A stretch of 64,000 bases of DNA from positions 2,046,001 through 2,110,000 of the forward strand of contig NZ_CP046973.1 in the NCBI RefSeq assembly GCF_009792235.1, in the 5' to 3' direction. Source of the stretch: Microcystis aeruginosa FD4. Lineage in GTDB: Bacteria; Cyanobacteriota; Cyanobacteriia; Cyanobacteriales; Microcystaceae. This document shows positions 9,285 to 16,991 of the stretch, piece by piece. The notes under the pieces were generated by a model that was not told the DNA's origin, did no database searches, and was given only the letters and a program-made list of their open reading frames with translations. Position numbers and translations under genes: made by a program. Position 1 is the stretch's first letter. Each line of letters begins with the position of its first letter.

Positions 9285-12200
9285 ATGTCTGAATCTATTT
9301 TTCGCTCCCATTTTCAGGCTGAAAAGCAGGTTATTCAGCAGGGTGATAATAATACACAGAATATTATTGTCAAGACAGAAATAAACTATGGCGATGATCC
9401 TGAAGAGGAGAAAGTTGCTGCAACCATCAATGAAAATTCTCCCTATTTAGGTTTGGTTGCATTTACAGCAAATGATGCGAATCTTTTTTATGGACGCAAA
9501 AAGGTCATTAATGATTTATTAAAAGAGCTAGAAAAAGAGAATTTAATTTTTCTTTTAGGAGCATCAGGAAGTGGCAAGTCTTCTTTAGTACAAGCTGGTT
9601 TAATTCCTGCTTTATCGGCTAAATATAAGCCCAATTTCTCTAATTTAAGCATGGTTCCTAATGATGATCCTTTTTTCTCATTCTATCTTCAGGTTGCCAA
9701 TTTTATTTCTCAATCTCCCACGGACTATAAACAATCGGAGACTCAAGTTGCTTTACCACCCCAAGATAATATAACGGCTGCGGTTGAATACCTAGAAAAG
9801 GTCATCACAACCTTAAAGAAAAAGCCAGAGTCTTTGTGGTTAATTTTTATTGATCAATTTGAAGAAATTTTAACTCAAAGTCAGGATAATAAGGGTTGTC
9901 TATTTATTCAATCTTTAGAGAATTTAATTAGTTATTTACAGCGAACTAATAATTCATCAGTCAAAATTGTCTTGACAATGAGAACTGACTTTTTAGATCA
10001 ATTTATGCATACGTTTCCTGATTTTGTAGTGACGATACAAAGCGATGGAAGAAAGCCATTTAGTTATATTACGCCCATGGCAGATCGGGAATTGAAGTTA
10101 GTGATTAAAAATCCGGCGGCGACTCATGGAGTAAATGTTGATCTGAATTTAATTGAGAAGATTATTGAAGATTTTAGAGGTGAATCTCGGTCTTTACCTT
10201 TGTTACAATATACCTTAGATCTTTTATGGCAAAAGGATGATTTATCGGATAGGTTACTTGATTACGATACTTATAAAAATTTGGGCGGTGTTGGGGGAGC
10301 TTTACAACAACAAGCAGAGAAAATTTATCAACATTTTGAATCTCAGGGTCAGGGAAAAGCTGTTGAAAGTATTTTTGTTCAGTTAGTGACAATTACATCG
10401 GATGGAAAAAGAGTTAGTAAACGGAAAAATAAATCTGGATTTAATGATGAATTAGGAAAAATTGTTGATGAATTAGTGAAAAAATATCGTCTGTTGGTGA
10501 GTGGCCGTCAGGAAGGCATGGTAGAAATTGCCCATGAAGCTTTGATTGGCTCTTGGCAAAGGTTACAGGACTGGATTACTAAATATGAGAAGGAGATTAT
10601 TTTAGAAAGACAATTAAAAGAAGCGGCTGAATCTTGGTGGAAAGATAAAGCGGATGAGAAAAAAGCAATTAGTGAGCTTTGGACTGGCTCTAAGTTGACG
10701 CAAGTGAGCAATCTATTAAAAGCGAAATCTCTACCTGATTTAAATGCCTTAAGGAATTATTTTGGGGATGTAACGGTTGAGTTTATGAGGGCAAGTCGGG
10801 AATACCAGCAACGACTCCAGAAAGCCGAAGCCGAACGCAAACAACGTGAAGTTAATACAGAACTTAGTTTAGCAAATTCTCTCAGTGGTTATTCTTTGTA
10901 TCTCTTTAATGAAGGGGGAAAAGATTTAGAAGCTTTTGTTGAAGCGATTAAGGCTGGAAAAATTTTGCAGAAACACAATGCAAGCAACACGAAGGTAATA
11001 GATGCCTTGCAGAAGATTCTGGTTGAAGGAAGGGAATATAATCGCTTGAAAGGGCATGATGGCAGTGTTTATAGCGTGAGTTTTAGCAGCGACGGTAAAA
11101 CATTAGCGACCGGTAGTGGTGACAATACAATCAAACTTTGGAATGTAGAGACTGGTCAAGAAATCCGCACTCTCACAGGGCATAATGAAGGTGTCAATAG
11201 CGTGAGTTTTAGCAGCGACGGTAAAACATTAGCGACCGGTAGTTTTGAGAAGACAATCAAACTGTGGAATTTAGAGACAGGTCAAGAAATCCGCACTCTT
11301 TTTGGGCATACTTATTTCTATAGCGTGAGTTTTAGTCCAGACGGTAAGACTTTGGCTTCTGGTAGTTTTGACGGCACAATTAAACTGTGGAATGTAGAGA
11401 CAGGTCAAGAAATCCGCACTCTCTCTGGGCATAATGGTGCCAGTGTTTATAGCGTGAGTTTTAGCCCCGACGGTAAGACATTAGCGACCGGTAGTCGTGA
11501 CGATACAATCAAACTGTGGAATGTAGAGACAGGTCAAGAAATCCGCACTCTCTCTGGGCATAATGAGACTGTCAATAGCGTGAGTTTTAGCCCCGACGGT
11601 AAGACTTTAGCGACCGGTAGTGAAGACAAGACAATCAAACTGTGGAATGTAGAGACAGGTGAAGAAATCCGCACTCTCACTGGGCATAATGAGATTGTCA
11701 ATAGTGTGAGTTTTAGCAGCGATGGTAAGACATTAGCGACCGGTAGTTATGACAGGACAATCAAACTGTGGGATGTAGAGACAGGTCAAGAAATCCGCAC
11801 TCTCTCTGGGCATAATGAGACTGTCAATAGCGTGAGTTTTAGCCCCGACGGTAAGACATTAGCGACCGGTAGTTGGGACAACACAATCAAACTGTGGGAT
11901 GTAGAGACAGGTCAAGAAATCCGCCTGTGGAATGTGGAGACAGGTCAAGAAATCCGCACTCTCTCTGGGCATAATGATGCCAGTGTTTATAGCGTGAGTT
12001 TTAGCCCCGACGGTAAGACATTAGCGACCGGTAGTGATGACAAGACAATCAAACTGTGGAATGTAGAAACAGGGGAAGAAATCCGCACTCTCACTGGGCA
12101 TAATGGCTATGTCAATAGCGTGAGTTTTAGCAACGACGGTAAGACTTTAGCGACCGGTAGTAGTGACAACACAATCAAACTGTGGAATGTAGAGACAGGT

Positions 12201-12950
12201 CAAGAAATCCGCACTCTCACTGGGCATAATGGCAGTGTCACTAGCGTGAGTTTTAGCAGTGACGGTAAGACTTTAGCGACCGGTAGTTGGGACAACACAA
12301 TCAAACTGTGGAATGTAGAGACAGGTCAAGAAATCCGCACTCTCACTGGGCATAATAGCTTCTATAGCGTGAGTTTTAGCCCCGACGGTAAGACTTTAGC
12401 GACCGGTAGTGAGGACAACACAATCAAACTGTGGAATGTAGAGACAGGTCAAGAAATCCGCACTCTCACTGGGCATAATGAAGGTGTCAAGAGTGTGAGT
12501 TTTAGCAGCGATGGTAAGACATTAGCGACCGGTAGTTATGGCAGGACAATCAAACTGTGGGATGTAGAGACAGGTCAAGAAATCCGCACTCTCTCTGGGC
12601 ATAATGGCAGTGTCTATACTGTGAGTTTTAGCAACGACGGTAAGACTTTAGCGACCGGTAGTTGGGACAGCACAATCAAACTTTGGAATGTGGAGACAGG
12701 GAAAGAAATTCGCACTCTCTCTGGGCATAATGGCAGTGTCTATACTGTGAGTTTTAGTCCAGACGGTAAGACTTTAGCGACCGGTAGTCATGACAAGACT
12801 ATCAAACTGTGGAATGGAGAATACGGTTGGGGTTTAGATGGTTTAATGGGGCGGAGTTGCGCTTGGGTACGGGCTTATTTGCACAACCCTAATTCTGATG
12901 TTAGGGAGGAGGATAGGCATTTGTGTGATGGTATTGGTACAAAGAATTAG
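9285..12950 (+). CDS. STAND NTPase (nSTAND1) with N-terminal signalling motif and 14 WD40 repeats
   Basis: 1221 residues in three parts. Residues 10-27 (FQAEKQVIQQGDNNTQNI) repeat the C-terminal motif of the upstream small protein. Residues 52-330 are a nSTAND1-type NTPase: family signature PYLGLVAFTANDANLFYGR, Walker A GASGSGKSS (92-100), Walker B LIFIDQFEE (186-194); a winged-helix-like and coiled region follows, ending in a heptad stretch EYQQRLQKAEAERKQREV. From about 588 there are 14 WD40 repeats of 41-43 residues, enough for two seven-bladed propellers, each built on SVSFSxDGKTLATGSxDxTIKLW. The likely role is an NLR-like sensor: the propellers bind a ligand, the NTPase oligomerises, and the N-terminal motif templates the effector next door. 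The final 45 residues after blade 14 are low in recognisable structure. Function is inferred from architecture. Confidence 0.9.
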   Translation: MSESIFRSHFQAEKQVIQQGDNNTQNIIVKTEINYGDDPEEEKVAATINENSPYLGLVAFTANDANLFYGRKKVINDLLKELEKENLIFLLGASGSGKSSLVQAGLIPALSAKYKPNFSNLSMVPNDDPFFSFYLQVANFISQSPTDYKQSETQVALPPQDNITAAVEYLEKVITTLKKKPESLWLIFIDQFEEILTQSQDNKGCLFIQSLENLISYLQRTNNSSVKIVLTMRTDFLDQFMHTFPDFVVTIQSDGRKPFSYITPMADRELKLVIKNPAATHGVNVDLNLIEKIIEDFRGESRSLPLLQYTLDLLWQKDDLSDRLLDYDTYKNLGGVGGALQQQAEKIYQHFESQGQGKAVESIFVQLVTITSDGKRVSKRKNKSGFNDELGKIVDELVKKYRLLVSGRQEGMVEIAHEALIGSWQRLQDWITKYEKEIILERQLKEAAESWWKDKADEKKAISELWTGSKLTQVSNLLKAKSLPDLNALRNYFGDVTVEFMRASREYQQRLQKAEAERKQREVNTELSLANSLSGYSLYLFNEGGKDLEAFVEAIKAGKILQKHNASNTKVIDALQKILVEGREYNRLKGHDGSVYSVSFSSDGKTLATGSGDNTIKLWNVETGQEIRTLTGHNEGVNSVSFSSDGKTLATGSFEKTIKLWNLETGQEIRTLFGHTYFYSVSFSPDGKTLASGSFDGTIKLWNVETGQEIRTLSGHNGASVYSVSFSPDGKTLATGSRDDTIKLWNVETGQEIRTLSGHNETVNSVSFSPDGKTLATGSEDKTIKLWNVETGEEIRTLTGHNEIVNSVSFSSDGKTLATGSYDRTIKLWDVETGQEIRTLSGHNETVNSVSFSPDGKTLATGSWDNTIKLWDVETGQEIRLWNVETGQEIRTLSGHNDASVYSVSFSPDGKTLATGSDDKTIKLWNVETGEEIRTLTGHNGYVNSVSFSNDGKTLATGSSDNTIKLWNVETGQEIRTLTGHNGSVTSVSFSSDGKTLATGSWDNTIKLWNVETGQEIRTLTGHNSFYSVSFSPDGKTLATGSEDNTIKLWNVETGQEIRTLTGHNEGVKSVSFSSDGKTLATGSYGRTIKLWDVETGQEIRTLSGHNGSVYTVSFSNDGKTLATGSWDSTIKLWNVETGKEIRTLSGHNGSVYTVSFSPDGKTLATGSHDKTIKLWNGEYGWGLDGLMGRSCAWVRAYLHNPNSDVREEDRHLCDGIGTKN
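11050..12815 (+). repeat. Fourteen near-identical 120-129 bp WD40-coding repeats
   Basis: Tandem units encode WD40 blades with almost the same DNA, such as TTTAGCGACCGGTAGT and GTAGAGACAGGTCAAGAAAT in nearly every unit. Differences concentrate at a few codons: those after HN (EG, GS, ET, GY, SF and so on) and the two around GS-x-D-x (W, Y, E, H, S, R). Blade 7 has 33 extra bases (around 11932-11964) that duplicate its own LWNVETGQEIR segment. Such arrays recombine easily. Confidence 0.92.
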
Positions 12951-13071
12951 CCCACCAATTTAATAATAAAGTTGCTCTGTTACAGCCGATTCTTAATTTA
13001 GGTTTTTTTTCAGAGATTATCGCCACAAACACGCACCCTACAAGAGTGGCTATTCAGAAAAAAATAAAAAT

Positions 13072-13503
13072 CTACACTTCAACCAAATGAACCCAACTTA
13101 GAGAAGATTTAACGCTGTTAAATAAGCGTTTATCGCTGGTGTATAAATTTGCTTGAAATCGTTGAGCTAATACTAGATAATGGGCATCATAAGTAGCAGG
13201 AAGATTCAAGGTTTGCGAAATTTCTATTGCTTGGTAATGGAGGTAACGATCTTCATGAAACTGAATGGGTAAATCTAAGACTTCTGTAAGGAGGGTTTGC
13301 GCTTCTGTCTCCAAAATTTGACCAGCTTTTTTCAGACGATGAAATACGTTAGTCACTTCGTAACATAATAAAGTTGGCGCAATCACTAAATTTTCCTCGG
13401 TCATCCATTTTTGCCAGAGTTGACTATACATTGTTACAGAAGGTTCAACCGTTGTTAAACGAACTATAAAACTAGAATCAACACAGATAAATGTATTAGT
13501 CAT
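13072..13503 (-). CDS. vapC: PIN-domain toxin (VapC-like)
   Basis: 143 residues. It begins with ICVDSSFIVRL, giving the first PIN aspartate (D9), then YEVTNVFHRL with the conserved glutamate near residue 48, and near the C-terminus ATYDAHYLVLAQRF and LYTSDKRLF, which carry the remaining acidic positions (D104 region and D123 region). PIN toxins are Mg2+-dependent ribonucleases that cut tRNA or other RNA and are held off by an antitoxin made from the same operon. The gene starts 8 bases after the end of the antitoxin gene on the same strand. The context, beside an NLR-like pair, suggests a small defence/conflict cluster. Confidence 0.85.
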   Translation of the reverse strand: MTNTFICVDSSFIVRLTTVEPSVTMYSQLWQKWMTEENLVIAPTLLCYEVTNVFHRLKKAGQILETEAQTLLTEVLDLPIQFHEDRYLHYQAIEISQTLNLPATYDAHYLVLAQRFQANLYTSDKRLFNSVKSSLSWVHLVEV

Positions 13504-13511
13504 TATTTTCT

Positions 13512-13763
13512 CTATTCACTCACAATTTCTTCCATCAATTGCCGATCTCTTTCTTCTCTCATTTGATGAATAATTTCAGTAACATCGGTTTCAAATGGGT
13601 TTCCCTGACGACGTTCATAAATGGCTTTTCGAGTTGCGTCAATTCGTTCTAATGCAATTTCCCAAGAGGGGTGATCTTTGAGTTTTTTTCCTAACAATTC
13701 CTGTTCTTCTAGGGACAAGGATTTAATTGCATTAACTAGAGATTCCACGAGTTGAATATTCAT
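13512..13763 (-). CDS. Antitoxin partner of the PIN toxin
   Basis: 83 residues from the ATG at 13763; the frame also opens at a TTG at 13784. The sequence starts MNIQLVESLVNAIKSLSLEEQELLGKKL, a helical segment with the SLSLEEQ pattern often seen at the N-terminus of cyanobacterial VapB-type antitoxins, and ends in a charged helix EIIHQMREERDRQLMEEI likely to wrap the toxin. It precedes vapC by 8 bases, the usual antitoxin-first order. Without a search I cannot name the antitoxin subfamily. Such antitoxins normally repress their own promoter, which would lie in the 13785-13860 region. Confidence 0.75.
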   Translation of the reverse strand: MNIQLVESLVNAIKSLSLEEQELLGKKLKDHPSWEIALERIDATRKAIYERRQGNPFETDVTEIIHQMREERDRQLMEEIVSE

Positions 13764-13784
13764 TTTTTTTACATCTTTGACCAA

Positions 13785-14244
13785 AATTATCGGTGTTTAT
13801 GAAGAGTTATCATAGCCTAGCCTTTGATTATAACAAAGAGACGCAAACTCCGTCGCTTACGTCCCCAATTCATCCCCAATCAAAGTTTACCGCTTGGATA
13901 ACCGAGAAATAACCCGTGTAAGGAAAATTAGCCCGACTTTTTTAACAATTGTCGGCAAAATTTTGCTTGCTTTTTTCACGGCTTTTTGCAATAATATTTT
14001 TATAAGACTTTATATATAATGGAGTGGTGGCACTCTAGAAAAGACAGACAGATTCCCATTATAAGAAAAGTATAACCGAAGCCGCCGCCCAAGTCAAGGG
14101 ATCACTCCTTTTTTTTGAGAAGTTTTCAGAAAAAAAAATCAAAGAGGCAGCCGGAGATATTCGGTTTTTCTTCACTTTTTGGGCGAAAAAACCCTTTTAG
14201 GATGCCTATAATAGGAGAGAGAAAGGGTTAAAAACTAAAAAAAA
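13785..14244. other. 460-bp intergenic region between divergent toxin-antitoxin and rluB genes
   Basis: AT-rich with several A and T runs. It should hold the divergent promoters of the toxin-antitoxin pair and of the pseudouridine synthase gene. TATAAT-like hexamers are seen at 14015-14020 and 14207-14212 on the plus strand, neither with a convincing -35 at proper spacing. No gene is seen. Confidence 0.4.
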
Positions 14245-14991
14245 ATGGCGGAGAGAGTCCAGAAAATCCTTGCCCAGTGGGGAATTGCCTCCCGAAGAAG
14301 GGCGGAGGAGATGATCGTGGCCGGACGAGTGAGACGGAATGGCAAAATCGTGCAGTTAGGAGAAAAAGCCGACCCCGAAAAAGATCACCTAGAGATAGAC
14401 GGAAAAAAAATTGAACCGGCCAATCGTCCCCAAAGATTGTATATACTGGTCAACAAACCCATTGGTGTGGTTTCTACCTGTAAGGATCCGCAAAACCGGC
14501 CGACGGTAATTGACCTTTTGCCCGACTCCCTCGCCAGCGAGACAGGGTTACATCCCGTAGGAAGGTTGGACATTAACACCACTGGGGCTTTACTCCTCAC
14601 CAACGACGGTCAACTCACCCTCACCCTCACCCATCCCCGTTATCATTTGCCCAAAACCTATCGGGTTTGGCTAGATGGTGCGATTGATAGACTTGCGCTC
14701 CAGCGTTGGCGAGAAGGTATCCTCTTAGAGGGAAAAAAAACCTTACCCGCACAGGTTGAGATACTCAAGCAAACCGACCAAAAAACCCTACTAGAAGTTA
14801 TTTTAGTGGAGGGAAGAAATCGGCAGATTCGCTGTGTAGCCGAAGAATTAGGTTATCACGTCCTGAAACTTCATCGCAGTGCCATCGGTCGTATTCAACT
14901 AAACTCTGGTAATAATTCCCCCTTACCCTTGGGTCATTACCGTTTTTTAACCCTTGATGAACTGAAATATTTAACAAGCCAGATTAACTAA
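14245..14991 (+). CDS. rluB: 23S/16S rRNA pseudouridine synthase, RluB/RsuA family
   Basis: 248 residues. An N-terminal S4 RNA-binding domain ([24 protein letters not shown], then [15 protein letters not shown]) is followed by the catalytic domain with [13 protein letters not shown], and the family motif [20 protein letters not shown], in which the aspartate is the catalytic nucleophile. The motif RNRQIR-like ([23 protein letters not shown]) closes the fold. The enzyme converts a specific uridine of rRNA to pseudouridine during ribosome assembly; RluB and RluE/RsuA cannot be told apart by eye, and RluB is the usual cyanobacterial annotation. It is followed 26 bases later by the RodZ-like gene, so the two may share a transcript. 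Confidence 0.9.
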   Translation: MAERVQKILAQWGIASRRRAEEMIVAGRVRRNGKIVQLGEKADPEKDHLEIDGKKIEPANRPQRLYILVNKPIGVVSTCKDPQNRPTVIDLLPDSLASETGLHPVGRLDINTTGALLLTNDGQLTLTLTHPRYHLPKTYRVWLDGAIDRLALQRWREGILLEGKKTLPAQVEILKQTDQKTLLEVILVEGRNRQIRCVAEELGYHVLKLHRSAIGRIQLNSGNNSPLPLGHYRFLTLDELKYLTSQIN

Positions 14992-15017
14992 GCTGAAAGT
15001 CAGCCCCTAATAGCGAT

Positions 15018-15779
15018 ATGTTTCGCCTTCTCCAATCACAACTCGATCCCCAGCATAAACAGCGAACCAAATTACTGGAAATCGGCGTTTATTTGCAAAA
15101 AAATCGCCTAGAACAGTCCCTTTCCCTCGAGGAAATTGCCCAGAAAACCTTAATCCCGCGCCATCGCCTAGAAGCGTTGGAAGCGGGGGATTTGGAAGCA
15201 TTGCCCGAGCCGATTTATATTCGTTGGTTAATCAAGCAATTTGCCGATAGTCTCGCCTTGGATGGTGAGACGATTAGCCGACGTTTTCCCACCAAGGTAA
15301 ATAACTTTTTTAGGGGAACAAAACCGTCTTTATCGCTGCCGCGTCTTCAAATTCGCCCGATTCATCTCTATTTTCTTTATTTAATCTTAGTTATTGGTTC
15401 CGTACAAACCCTATCCCACGTCCTGCAAAAATCGGTACTGCAATCGAATCGCTTACCGCCGCCTTCCTTGCCACAACAGCAAATTGTCCAACCGAAAAGC
15501 AATCCCCTTCAACCGGTAGCCAACAAAACCAGCAATAATCAGCAGCTGGTGGTGGAGGTAAAACTGGAAGATGACTGCTGGCTGCGGGTGGTGGTGGATG
15601 GCAAGACAGAATTTGAGGGTGTGCTGCCCCAGGGAAGCCATCGCACTTGGCAAGCAAACCGAGAATTAACCGTGAGAGCGGGTAATGCCGGCGGGGTTTA
15701 CGTTGCTGTTAATAATGCCAATGCTAAACAACTGGGGCAACCGGGCAAAGTCGAGGAAGTCACCTACCGGGCAAATTGA
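15018..15779 (+). CDS. rodZ: RodZ-like helix-turn-helix membrane protein (DUF4115)
   Basis: 253 residues. Residues 20-90 form a RodZ-type helix-turn-helix (LLEIGVYLQKNRLEQSLSLEEIAQKT, then YIRWLIKQFADSLALDG). A single membrane helix lies at about 115-135 (LYFLYLILVIGSVQTLSHVL), followed by a Pro/Gln-rich linker and a C-terminal beta domain (VEVKLEDDCWLRVVVDGKTEFEGVLPQGSHRTWQ) matching DUF4115. RodZ links MreB filaments to the membrane and helps set cell shape; in cyanobacteria the homologues keep this layout. The signal-anchor orientation places the DUF4115 part in the periplasm. The next gene starts 8 bases downstream, consistent with an operon. Confidence 0.8.
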   Translation: MFRLLQSQLDPQHKQRTKLLEIGVYLQKNRLEQSLSLEEIAQKTLIPRHRLEALEAGDLEALPEPIYIRWLIKQFADSLALDGETISRRFPTKVNNFFRGTKPSLSLPRLQIRPIHLYFLYLILVIGSVQTLSHVLQKSVLQSNRLPPPSLPQQQIVQPKSNPLQPVANKTSNNQQLVVEVKLEDDCWLRVVVDGKTEFEGVLPQGSHRTWQANRELTVRAGNAGGVYVAVNNANAKQLGQPGKVEEVTYRAN

Positions 15780-15787
15780 GCTAATTT

Positions 15788-16636
15788 ATGCAAAAGGTTT
15801 TTTCACCCCTCGATCGCCTTCAGGGAGGGTTAATCGGGGCATATATTGGGGAATCCTTGCATAATCAACCCCTAATACCAGCCTTTAACTATGAGGCTAC
15901 ACCAAGGACGACCCTGCTTTTGCAAGCTCTGCAATCTCAGGAAGATTTGCCCATTGCGATCGCATCTAGGCAGCAGTCGGAATCGGCGTTATTATTTGTG
16001 CTGTTGCCGGAGATTTTAACCTGGCCTGACCATGGGGAACGTTGGCAAGCTAGATTAGATTTTTGGCTGAAAAAGGGCTTAATTTCCGATTTAACCCGAC
16101 AAGAAGCGATAATTTGGGGAGAGGCGGTAGGTCTGTTATTAGAGGGGAAAAAGCCTTTAAATCAGTTAATCGGGCAATTACTAACTATTAACCCCAAGAA
16201 TAAGCTATTAGAGCAGATTCAGTTAGCTTTAGGGCAAAATCATCCCTTCGAGTCCATTTTATCGGCTTGGGCGAAAGAAATCTCACCTTTAGGAATTGCG
16301 ATCGCAGCTTCTCTCTATACCTTTCTGCAAACGAGCGAGGATTTCGCCATTAGCGTGCGTCGTGCTAATTCTAGTCCCTATCAACGGCAATTAACCAGCA
16401 CTTTAGCGGGAATTTGGGCGGGATTGTACAACGGCATCGAGGGGATTCCCCTAGCTTGGCGGCAAAATTTGCCGAAAGAGCCAGTTAAACAGCAATTAAT
16501 GGATAAAGCCGAGGAAATCTATCGAATTTCTTTGGGCATATCTCCTCATCTTGTCCTATCTCCTCATACTGCCATCGCTTACGGGGGAACAATCCAACCC
16601 CGTCCCAGCTTAAAATTGGTCTCTCAAGACAGCTGA
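15788..16636 (+). CDS. Degenerate ADP-ribosylglycohydrolase-like protein
   Basis: 282 residues. The N-terminus LDRLQGGLIGAYIGESLHN resembles the start of ADP-ribosylglycohydrolases (RxxGxxxGxxxGDAxG), and LTSTLAGIWAGLYNGIEGIPLAW resembles the late helix of that all-alpha fold. The acidic metal ligands expected after GxxxGD and in the central GDTD motif are not present (GESLHN here, and no GDTD), so this is probably a catalytically dead relative found in many cyanobacteria under hypothetical names. It follows rodZ by 8 bases. The C-terminus ends in a polar tail with no known motif. A structural or regulatory function is possible; none is established. Confidence 0.5.
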   Translation: MQKVFSPLDRLQGGLIGAYIGESLHNQPLIPAFNYEATPRTTLLLQALQSQEDLPIAIASRQQSESALLFVLLPEILTWPDHGERWQARLDFWLKKGLISDLTRQEAIIWGEAVGLLLEGKKPLNQLIGQLLTINPKNKLLEQIQLALGQNHPFESILSAWAKEISPLGIAIAASLYTFLQTSEDFAISVRRANSSPYQRQLTSTLAGIWAGLYNGIEGIPLAWRQNLPKEPVKQQLMDKAEEIYRISLGISPHLVLSPHTAIAYGGTIQPRPSLKLVSQDS

Positions 16637-16673
16637 AGATCGCTGCTATTTGGACTACAGGCGATCGCTGGCT

Positions 16674-16901
16674 TTAATGAGCGATCACATCTCCTTCTTC
16701 CCAGTCGAGGGGAACATGGGGGAGTTGCCCGGCAATAGACTGGCGTGTGGTGGCGGAAATGCCTTTGGTGAAGATGCGTAACACCAGCTGCCCTCTGGCA
16801 TCTAGACCGATTCCAGTGCCAGTTACACCGGGTTGAGCCATCAACCAAGCTTCTTGGCTGTCACGCAAAGCCAACAACTGTTCCTGAGTATAATTTTTCA
16901 T
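16674..16901 (-). CDS. Small protein resembling the N-terminal module of the neighbouring Nal1-like protease
   Basis: 75 residues from the ATG at 16901; longer readings upstream run into the IS element and are not real. The core PGVTGTGIGLDARGQLVLRIF followed by ISATTRQSIAGQLPHVPLDWEEG resembles ILGTGIGFRSVGGLLTPDVTLKV and its continuation in the protease at 18346-19482. The start codon coincides with the TCAT target of the IS605-type element, so the insertion lies right at the start codon and has cut the gene off from whatever preceded it, including its promoter. It may be a truncated remnant of a longer protease or a stand-alone small protein. Expression is doubtful. Confidence 0.5.
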   Translation of the reverse strand: MKNYTQEQLLALRDSQEAWLMAQPGVTGTGIGLDARGQLVLRIFTKGISATTRQSIAGQLPHVPLDWEEGDVIAH

Positions 16902-16978
16902 CGAAAATTTGGGTCTGAAACCCCGTCGTTCTACGACGGCTTTACTGTTAAATATTAACACATTTACGAAATATATGC

Positions 16979-16984
16979 TAAAAT
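16979..16984 (+). promoter_or_regulatory. Possible extended -10 promoter of tnpB copy 1
   Basis: TGCTAAAAT (extended -10) lies 8 bases before the tnpB ATG, with TTAACA at 16955-16960 as a possible -35 at 18-base spacing. The start point would fall at or next to the ATG, giving a leaderless or nearly leaderless message. The -10 is conserved in the second copy; the -35 is not. Confidence 0.35.
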
Positions 16985-16991
16985 GTGAGGC

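Noticed and set aside
14015..14020. TATAAT hexamer as promoter of the rluB gene
   Set aside because: No -35 element at acceptable spacing and over 200 bases from the start codon.
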